From Oenococcus oeni DSM 20252 = AWRIB129 (GTDB taxonomy: Bacteria > Bacillota > Bacilli > Lactobacillales > Lactobacillaceae): a stretch of 64,000 bases of DNA. The translations under genes were made by a program, and so were the position numbers. The stretch spans positions 1-64,000 of the forward strand of contig NZ_AQVA01000009.1 of the NCBI RefSeq assembly GCF_000372485.1. The letters run 5' to 3'. Of this stretch, positions 57,675 through 64,000 are shown piece after piece. Positions within the stretch are counted from its first letter, which is position 1. Each line of letters opens with the position of its first letter. Below the pieces are notes generated by a model. It had not been told where the DNA came from. It searched no databases and saw nothing but the letters and a program-made list of their open reading frames with translations.

Positions 57675-60339
57675 ACCAGTTAACTCCATGATGTGCTTCG
57701 ACACGCAGAGGGACATTTAATTTGACGGCCGAATCCATGACTTTTGGAACAAGCTCTTCTAAAATATCAATCTCCTGCTTAGGAGCTTCGAAAATCAATT
57801 CATCATGAACTTGTAAAAGCATCTTTGCCTTAAGATGATTATCGTCTAAGGCCTGCTGCATTTTAATCATGGCAATTTTAATAATGTCAGCGGCCGAACC
57901 TTGGATTGGTGTATTAGTAGCGGTTCGTTCCGCAAAAGATCTCAAATTGAAATTTTTGCTGTGAATATCCGGTAAATAACGACGGCGTTGAGCAATCGTT
58001 TCTACATACCCCTGTTTGTGAGCTAAAGCAATAATCGAATCAATCCAGTTTTTAACCTTCGGAAATTCATGAAAATAAGTCTGAATAATTTCCTTCCCTT
58101 CAATTCTTGAAGTTCCCAAGCGTTGAGCTAAACCAAAATCGGAAATTCCATAAACAATCCCAAAATTGACGGCTTTTGCACGACGACGCTGATCGAAAGT
58201 TATTTTTTGATCAGTGCTAAGACCAAAAATAGAACGAGCCGTAGCCGCGTGAATATCTTCTCCTGATTCAAAAGCTTTTTTTAAGTTTTCATCCCCAGTA
58301 ACGTGAGCCAAAACACGCAGTTCAATTTGTGAATAATCGGAACCAAAAATTTCCCAGCCTTCATGGCTCGGAACAAAAGCCTTTCGAATTCGTTTTCCTT
58401 CTTCATCGCGATCGGGAATGTTCTGCATATTGGGATCAACCGAGGAAAGTCGCCCGGTTTGCGTTAGTGTCTGTAAATAGCGAGTATGAATCTTGCTATC
58501 GTCAGGATTCACAACTTCCAATAAACCCTTTACATATGTCGAATTGAGTTTTGCCAATTGTCGATATTGCAAAATCAAACCAACGAAAGGATATTTTTCG
58601 GCTAATTCTTCAAGTACATTAGCAGCAGTTGAGTAACCGGTTTTAGTTTTCTTAATCGGCGGTATTTTCATATGAGCAAAGAGCAAATCGGCCAATTGTT
58701 TTGGAGAATTAATATTAAATTCCTGACCGGCCTCCTCATAGATTTGTTTCTCCAATTCAAAAATACGTTGGTCGAATTCCTGGCCAAGTTTCTTCAACTC
58801 TGCTTGGTCAAGCTTGATACCGTTAATTTCCATTGAAGCCAGAACTTTTGACAAGGGTAATTCTATTTGCCGATACAACTCAGCCTGCTGATGATCAGAA
58901 AGTTTTTTCATAGACGGATCATGCAGTTTACTAATCGTCGAGGCCTTATTGGCCATATGAGAAAATAGAGTCTCGTTGTTTTCAGGAATTTTAAACTTAA
59001 CCCCGCTTCCGTATACTTCGGCATCCGATTCAAGAAAAACATTAAAACGATTTGCTAAAGTAGCTAACTGATTATCGTTATCCGTGGTATCAAGCAAATA
59101 AGAGACCAACAAAAAATCAAAATCCAAATTATTAATTTGTAATCCAAGCCGATTAAGCAAAACAATCAACTCTTTGGCATTAAAAACATATTTCGGCAAA
59201 TCACCCTTAAAAAGTTTCCTTACTACCGAGGAATTCAACAATTCAAGATCTCTACTGGCAAAATAGCCATCATTTTCGTTTCCAACTACAAAAGCTGAAA
59301 TTTTAGCAGTGTGATAATTGTCGGAATCAGTCTGAAAATAGACAGTCAAATAATTCTTTATTTCCGATAAATGATCAAGATTTGCCGCTTTTAATTCTGT
59401 GACTTGAACGTTTTTTTCTTCTTCTTGGTCTTGTCCCACCATGCCGGCTTTCTGCATTGAATGAATTTTGGCCAATTGAACCTTAAAATCCAGTTCTTCA
59501 TAAAAGGGAATTAATTCCTGAAAATTAATCGGTTGATTGATTAATTCCTTCATTTCCAATTCAACCGGTGCATCTGTTCGAATGGTGGCTAATTCATGTG
59601 CGCGATAAGCCGACTCTTTATCATTTAAGAGATTTTCCTTAAGCTTTGAAGTCTTCATTGAATCAATGTGCTGATAAATTCCATCAAGGCTGCCAAACTC
59701 ATTTAACAATTTAATTGCCGTTTTCAAGCCGACTTTCGTCACGCCTGGATAATGATCAGATGTATCGCCGGTCAGGGACTTCATTTCAATCACTTGACTT
59801 GGGGTAATGCCGCCCCACTTTTCTGCCAAAAATTTCGGTGTATATCTATCTAATTCAGTAACGCCTTTTTTAGTGACATTCACAGAAACGTTGTCAGTGA
59901 CCAATTGAGTTAAATCCCGGTCTCCAGTAATAATCGTCGTTTTCAAGCCGGCTTTTTCAGCGAGCTTTGAATAAGTACCAATAATATCATCAGCCTCAAA
60001 ACCCGGTAACTCATAAGAATGGATTCCGTGTAAATCGACCATTTTTCTTAGATAAGGAAATTGTTCCGATAATTCCGGCGGTGTAGTCTGACGATCGCCT
60101 TTGTAGTCGTCAAAAATTTTGGCACGAAAAGTGGTCGCCCCTTTCCCGGCGTCCCAGGCAACCAAGGCGTAATCCGGATTCATTTTTTCAACAACCTGAT
60201 CGAAAAAATTGTTGAAAGCAACTAAAGCATTGGTATGCAAGCCAGTATGAGCAACCATTCTGTCCAGTTGATTATACATAGCGTAAAAAGCTCTGAAAGC
60301 TAAGGAATTACCATCAATTAATAAAAGTGTTTTTGTCAT
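57661..60339 (-). CDS. polA: DNA polymerase I
   Basis: An enzyme of 892 residues from the ATG at 60339. The 5'-3' exonuclease occupies the first 290 residues (LLLIDGNSLAFRAFYAMYN, GFEADDIIGTYS). The 3'-5' exonuclease region (about 320-490) lacks the metal-binding acidic residues, as in Bacillus. The polymerase has motif A SDYSQIELRVLAH, motif B RRAKAVNFGIVYG and motif C VHDELIFEA. It acts in Okazaki-fragment processing and repair. No Shine-Dalgarno: an extended -10 box TGTTAAAAT ends seven bases before the ATG, so the mRNA may be leaderless. Confidence 0.93.
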   Translation of the reverse strand: MTKTLLLIDGNSLAFRAFYAMYNQLDRMVAHTGLHTNALVAFNNFFDQVVEKMNPDYALVAWDAGKGATTFRAKIFDDYKGDRQTTPPELSEQFPYLRKMVDLHGIHSYELPGFEADDIIGTYSKLAEKAGLKTTIITGDRDLTQLVTDNVSVNVTKKGVTELDRYTPKFLAEKWGGITPSQVIEMKSLTGDTSDHYPGVTKVGLKTAIKLLNEFGSLDGIYQHIDSMKTSKLKENLLNDKESAYRAHELATIRTDAPVELEMKELINQPINFQELIPFYEELDFKVQLAKIHSMQKAGMVGQDQEEEKNVQVTELKAANLDHLSEIKNYLTVYFQTDSDNYHTAKISAFVVGNENDGYFASRDLELLNSSVVRKLFKGDLPKYVFNAKELIVLLNRLGLQINNLDFDFLLVSYLLDTTDNDNQLATLANRFNVFLESDAEVYGSGVKFKIPENNETLFSHMANKASTISKLHDPSMKKLSDHQQAELYRQIELPLSKVLASMEINGIKLDQAELKKLGQEFDQRIFELEKQIYEEAGQEFNINSPKQLADLLFAHMKIPPIKKTKTGYSTAANVLEELAEKYPFVGLILQYRQLAKLNSTYVKGLLEVVNPDDSKIHTRYLQTLTQTGRLSSVDPNMQNIPDRDEEGKRIRKAFVPSHEGWEIFGSDYSQIELRVLAHVTGDENLKKAFESGEDIHAATARSIFGLSTDQKITFDQRRRAKAVNFGIVYGISDFGLAQRLGTSRIEGKEIIQTYFHEFPKVKNWIDSIIALAHKQGYVETIAQRRRYLPDIHSKNFNLRSFAERTATNTPIQGSAADIIKIAMIKMQQALDDNHLKAKMLLQVHDELIFEAPKQEIDILEELVPKVMDSAVKLNVPLRVEAHHGVNWYDEK

Positions 60340-60376
60340 TGCTTTTATTTTAACAGTCGTTTTCAAGCTCAAACAA

Positions 60377-60398
60377 AAATGCCCAACTCTGGGCATTT
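60377..60398. terminator. Terminator between ddl and polA
   Basis: AAATGCCC/GGGCATTT with a 6-base loop; T-rich on the minus strand after the stem. It ends ddl transcription and separates it from the polA promoter. Confidence 0.78.
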
Positions 60399-60402
60399 AT
60401 TT

Positions 60403-61536
60403 TTATTTTTTAATATCGAACTGCCCGAGTTTTTCCGAACCGAGTTCTTTAAAGGAATAACTAATATTTTGTTCGCGCTTAAATTCTTCAAAAGCTAATT
60501 GAATTAGTTTTTCCGCCTGTTGGCTTCGATTCATTCCGGCGGCCTCAAACAAAATCGGGAAAAGACTCATATTCGTATTTCCCGGTAGTGTATTAGGCTC
60601 GCTTAGGAAAATTTCTCCATCTTTGCTCATCAGAAAATCAATCCGGGCAAATCCTTTAATTCCAAGTACTTTATAGGCTTTTACAGCCATATTCTCGAGT
60701 TCCTTGCTTTTGGCTGGAGATATTTTGGCTGGAATTTGGTACTTCATTTTTGAATTATCAACAAATTTATTTTTATAGTCAAACCATCCACTGCCATGAT
60801 CCTGCCCAGGAGCCCAATGTGCTCCGATTGGGCTGGTAATGACACGATCATTGCCCAGCAAACCAATTTCCAACTCAGTTGGACTTTCAACAGCTTTTTC
60901 AACTAATAGCTTTTCATCGTACTGAAAAGAATCCCTCAAAGCATTTTCATACTCTTCAGCATTAGTAACTCGAGAAACGCCAACCGAAGAACCTTGGTTA
61001 GCAGCTTTCACAAAGACTACCTCGCCAAGTTGTTTACTTACGGAATCCCAATCGGGTTTATTTTTATCATTTTGAAAAATAACGATATATTTTGTATTTC
61101 GAATACCGTTAACTGTCATTAGTTCTTTGGTAATCACTTTATCGAAACTGATTGCATGAGCTCTAAGTCCCGATCCAACATAAGGAATGTTCATCAAACG
61201 GAACAATCCTGCTAAAGTGCCATCTTCGCCAAGATTTCCATGCACCGAGGGAAATAAAACATCCAACTTTAAATTTCTAATTGAATCAATCGGTCCAAAA
61301 ATATCAGCATTTTTGTTCGGAAGACCCGCTAAAAGTTCATCTTCATCTTCACCGAAAAGAACTCTTTTAGAAGTCTCGCTATCGATCATAATCCCTTTTT
61401 TAGAAATTAATACAGGGAAAATCTGATATTTTTCCGGATCCAATGCGTCATAATAATTTTTCGCCGAACGCTTGCTAACATCGTGTTCAGATGAATTCCC
61501 GCCGAAAAAAAGGCCGACACGTATTTTTTCTGCCAT
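60403..61536 (-). CDS. ddl: D-alanine--D-alanine ligase
   Basis: This 377-residue ATP-grasp enzyme has the N-terminal GLFFGGNSSEHDVSKRSA, HGNLGEDGTLAG, KAANQGSSVGVSRV, ARIDFLMSKDGEIFLSEPNTLPG and MSLFP. The active-site residue usually Tyr (susceptible) or Phe (vancomycin-resistant depsipeptide type) cannot be fixed by eye; the NIPYVGSGL-type stretch would need alignment. Leuconostocaceae often carry the resistant form. Followed by a terminator; intact. Confidence 0.92.
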   Translation of the reverse strand: MAEKIRVGLFFGGNSSEHDVSKRSAKNYYDALDPEKYQIFPVLISKKGIMIDSETSKRVLFGEDEDELLAGLPNKNADIFGPIDSIRNLKLDVLFPSVHGNLGEDGTLAGLFRLMNIPYVGSGLRAHAISFDKVITKELMTVNGIRNTKYIVIFQNDKNKPDWDSVSKQLGEVVFVKAANQGSSVGVSRVTNAEEYENALRDSFQYDEKLLVEKAVESPTELEIGLLGNDRVITSPIGAHWAPGQDHGSGWFDYKNKFVDNSKMKYQIPAKISPAKSKELENMAVKAYKVLGIKGFARIDFLMSKDGEIFLSEPNTLPGNTNMSLFPILFEAAGMNRSQQAEKLIQLAFEEFKREQNISYSFKELGSEKLGQFDIKK

Positions 61537-61607
61537 ATCTGCTCCTATTTAAAATAAAAAAGAAATTCTAGAAACTTAAGAATCTCATATATTCACAAAC
61601 TTGTCAA

Positions 61608-62585
61608 TCAGTTTAAATAATCTCTGGTGCTTTGAATATAATCAATAATCGAACTGGGAAAACTATCTTTTTGGAGGAGCAAAACTTGTAAAAGACGATT
61701 ACGATTATAAATTTTATTCCAGCCAGCTTCAGTAGCAACTGTCATTTGAGCAGTTAAGCCTTGGTGCCAAAACTTGAGGACGCGTAAAAAGTAATCTTCG
61801 TAAATTTCATTTAAATTAGTGATATTTGCCAAATAAGCAACAATTCTAGAATCTTCTCCAGCAACAAAAGGAACTGGACAATTATGATAGCCAACCAGCA
61901 ATGAAGCCAATAATAAAATCTTATCGGAACGTTTTACCGATGGATTCGCGCATAAAAGATCCCAGACATTCCCAATATTGGTAAAAGCATGTGCCCACCC
62001 TTTTTCACCGACAAAACCGCGGCCATCGTGTTCAAGCAGCGAATAAGCAATAACTTGATTGATAATTCGATCCCTCAATTGAGTATCGATAAAATGGATT
62101 TGGGCATCAGCACTTAACAACTGGCCTAAAACCAAAAGTGAAAACGACCTTTGGAAAACGCCATCATTCAAAGGCTCTAAAATGTGTCCAAAAAGTCTTT
62201 CGTCAGCTACCAAATAATTAGCCATCCAACGCATTTGTTCGGGGCTGAGAGCTTTATTAGAAATTAAATCCGTCAAAAAATAAAAAGCCCCACGATCGCG
62301 GTAAGCCGGATTAGTAGAAGCGAGTTGTCTCAAGACTTCAAAAAGCTGGTCGTCTGTCAATAAAACCTTTTTAACCTGAATGAACTTTTCAGCTGTCTTT
62401 TGCATCAAAGCCAAAGCGGTATCCCCATCATCAACAGGCTTGACAATTGTCTTGGATCTCCGGGATAAACGGCTCACCAAATTTTCCAATTGTCCATTTA
62501 GGGACTGATAAATCTTTCCACTGGATAATTTGTCTCTTGCTTGTGAAACTGTATTTTTAACTAAAGTTATCTGATCATCGATCAT
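61608..62585 (-). CDS. DUF2785 protein
   Basis: This 325-residue, soluble, all-helical protein matches DUF2785 in its repeating helical pairs (RDRGAFYFLTDLISNKALS, WAHAFTNIGNVWDLLCANP, LKFWHQGLTAQMTV). Found in lactic acid bacteria and other Firmicutes; function unknown. It overlaps rodA by 4 bp, so it is translated with it, and the operon continues upstream into the partial gene at 63816. Confidence 0.78.
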   Translation of the reverse strand: MIDDQITLVKNTVSQARDKLSSGKIYQSLNGQLENLVSRLSRRSKTIVKPVDDGDTALALMQKTAEKFIQVKKVLLTDDQLFEVLRQLASTNPAYRDRGAFYFLTDLISNKALSPEQMRWMANYLVADERLFGHILEPLNDGVFQRSFSLLVLGQLLSADAQIHFIDTQLRDRIINQVIAYSLLEHDGRGFVGEKGWAHAFTNIGNVWDLLCANPSVKRSDKILLLASLLVGYHNCPVPFVAGEDSRIVAYLANITNLNEIYEDYFLRVLKFWHQGLTAQMTVATEAGWNKIYNRNRLLQVLLLQKDSFPSSIIDYIQSTRDYLN

Positions 62586-63805
62586 TTGAAATTAGTCTCT
62601 TTCTTGGCAAATTCACTTGTGAAATTGTGATATTGCATACTTAAAGTCAAACCAATACCAATCATGTTTGCTATTAATGCAGAGCCTCCTTGGCTAATAA
62701 AAGGAAGAGGAATCCCAGTCAGCGGTACCAAGCCGATACTCATACCGATGTTTTCAAAAACATGGAATAAAATCATTAAGACAACGCCGGAAACAACATA
62801 AGCATAAAAAGAATTCTTCGTATCAAAGACTCTCCGGATCATGCTATAAATCAGGAAAAAGTACAACGCAATTAAAACAAAACCGCCGACAAAACCCAAG
62901 CCTTCGCCAATAACGGAGAAGATCATATCAGACTCACGAACCGGGACATAAACTGTAATATTATTCAGACCATTTCCGAAAATACGACCGGAACCAATTG
63001 CCTTTATAGACTGATAAAGTTGGTAACCGGACGAATTTGTATCGTTGCCGCTGGGATCAAGCCAATCATCTATTCGTGCAAATTGATATGATTCGAATCC
63101 GAGCTGAGTTAGAAAATTTCGTCCAGGAGTCGTTGTAACGGCAAAAATAGCCAGTGCGCCAATCGTTCCGAAAGCACCGACAATTGGTACCAAAATACGA
63201 TTCAAAATACCGGAAACAAGAAAAATTCCTCCAAAAATGGCAACGAAAACTAAAGTTGAACCAAAATCATGCTGTAGAAGCATCAAAACAATGACAGGTA
63301 TTGTAATTCCCGACATTTTCGCGATTAGCAAAAAGTCCGAAGAAAGCGTATGAACGGAATAATTTTGATTATGTGTGTAAACAACTCTCGCCAACATTAA
63401 AATTAAAGCAGGTTTCATTACCTCCGAAGGCTGAAAAGTCAGGCTGCCAATTGCCAACCAAGATTTAGCGTTGGTTGTTGCTTCAAGAGATCTACTATAA
63501 GCAAACAAAACGAATACCAACAGAAAAATTCCTAAAGCATAAGCAACCGGAGCGAACCTGAAAAGTTGCTGAGAATCAAGGTGCATCAAAAAAATAGCGA
63601 TACTCCACCCAAATGCCCACCATAAGCACTGGACAAACATGGATTTAACAATTGAACCACTAGAATCAGCCTTTAGCGCCAAAAATATGGAAACAAAACC
63701 AATTGCCATTAAAGCGATTAAAACAAAAATGATCCGCCAATCAATTCGTGAATCATCTCGCCAATGAAAAGTTGTGCCTCTGTTTTTTAAATTTAAATTC
63801 TGCAT
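62582..63805 (-). CDS. rodA: Rod-shape glycosyltransferase RodA (SEDS family)
   Basis: This 407-residue protein has about ten membrane helices and the SEDS motifs: SWLAIGSLTFQPSEVMKPALI, MLLQHDFGSTLVF with the catalytic-loop region, VPVRESDMIFSVIGEGLGFVG and the closing HVFENIGMSIGLVPLTGIPL, the last typical of RodA rather than FtsW. It polymerises lipid II into glycan chains with a class B PBP. Overlaps the DUF2785 gene. Intact. Confidence 0.9.
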   Translation of the reverse strand: MQNLNLKNRGTTFHWRDDSRIDWRIIFVLIALMAIGFVSIFLALKADSSGSIVKSMFVQCLWWAFGWSIAIFLMHLDSQQLFRFAPVAYALGIFLLVFVLFAYSRSLEATTNAKSWLAIGSLTFQPSEVMKPALILMLARVVYTHNQNYSVHTLSSDFLLIAKMSGITIPVIVLMLLQHDFGSTLVFVAIFGGIFLVSGILNRILVPIVGAFGTIGALAIFAVTTTPGRNFLTQLGFESYQFARIDDWLDPSGNDTNSSGYQLYQSIKAIGSGRIFGNGLNNITVYVPVRESDMIFSVIGEGLGFVGGFVLIALYFFLIYSMIRRVFDTKNSFYAYVVSGVVLMILFHVFENIGMSIGLVPLTGIPLPFISQGGSALIANMIGIGLTLSMQYHNFTSEFAKKETNFK

Positions 63806-63815
63806 TATTTATTAA

Positions 63816-64000
63816 TTAAGCTTGCCGCAAATTAAAATTGGAAATCACGGCCATAACTGCCTGATCCTGTTTTTTAAAATCACCAAGAAAATTGTCCCAA
63901 GAATTTTTAGCCGAATACAAATCATTTTGCAAAGTTACATTGCCGATTGTCTTGCCGGCAATTAAAACATTGATAATCGCTCCGTCCTCAACCAATTCTA
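63816..64000 (-). CDS. Partial coding sequence, 3' end of an upstream gene
   Basis: The frame enters from the window edge and ends at TAA (63816-63818) after 60 visible residues, ELVEDGAIINVLIAGKTIGN to VISNFNLRQA. It lies 10 bp before rodA on the same strand, so it belongs to the same operon. I do not recognise the product from this fragment. Confidence 0.6.
   Translation of the reverse strand, partial: ELVEDGAIINVLIAGKTIGNVTLQNDLYSAKNSWDNFLGDFKKQDQAVMAVISNFNLRQA

Overview
The window reads as chromosomal DNA of an AT-rich, low-GC lactic acid bacterium. My best guess is Oenococcus, probably O. oeni (a judgement, not a search). The reasons are the Lactobacillales gene order polA-nudix-mutM-coaE-dnaB-dnaI, a CcpA with cre sites, WxL surface proteins, tandem FluC genes and an acetoin reductase. 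At least five genes are broken by one-base changes in or beside homopolymers, and one by a TGG-to-TGA change. Oenococcus is known to lack MutS and MutL, which would fit.

Layout. 1-2.1 kb: an IS5-family element with its target duplication, inserted at the 5' edge of a restriction-endonuclease-like gene. 2.3-10 kb: broken pnuC, MgtC-like protein, 2H phosphoesterase, and two ABC exporters each with a TetR repressor and palindromic operators. 10-18 kb: FluC pair, decayed MFS transporter, MarR-controlled quinone reductase, L,D-transpeptidase, and an ABC/LytTR/DUF3021 operon. 18-24 kb: esterase, D-Ala-D-Ala carboxypeptidase, SpeG-like acetyltransferase and small proteins. 24-28 kb: a gene-poor stretch holding a nonsense-mutated TMEM175-like channel gene and several predicted small RNAs. 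28-38 kb: KTSC protein, ClC channel, a possible type I toxin-antitoxin, MFS plus regulator, SDR plus MerR, 2-hydroxyacid dehydrogenase, hydrolase, tRNA-Glu. 38-49 kb: phosphodiesterase, Apf-like secreted protein, broken dagK, Rrf2 regulator, acetoin reductase, and a WxL surface locus beside a serine recombinase. 49-64 kb: housekeeping core from tRNA-Lys and ccpA through murI, dnaI, dnaB, coaE, mutM, polA and ddl to rodA.

The most interesting signals are non-coding. (1) A 148-bp segment between exact 17-bp inverted repeats separates a WxL surface-protein gene from a serine recombinase gene and carries outward promoter-like sequences, as expected of a phase-variable invertible promoter. (2) Three related RNA elements (near 3.1, 18.3 and 37.0 kb) share a cre-like promoter, a closing GAGATC helix and mutually exclusive hairpin/terminator pairings. 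(3) Four promoters (near 10.1, 21.0, 25.7 and 43.95 kb) share tandem 10-bp repeats with 22-bp period, each 10 nt from a TANNNT -10 box, and start RNAs at a GUAGC hairpin. They look like a regulon of a LytTR-type regulator, and one such regulator is encoded at 15.4-15.8 kb. (4) A second class of short RNAs, each with a 5' hairpin and a terminator, clusters at 25.2-26.6 kb. Everything here is read by eye; no alignment, folding or search was run.
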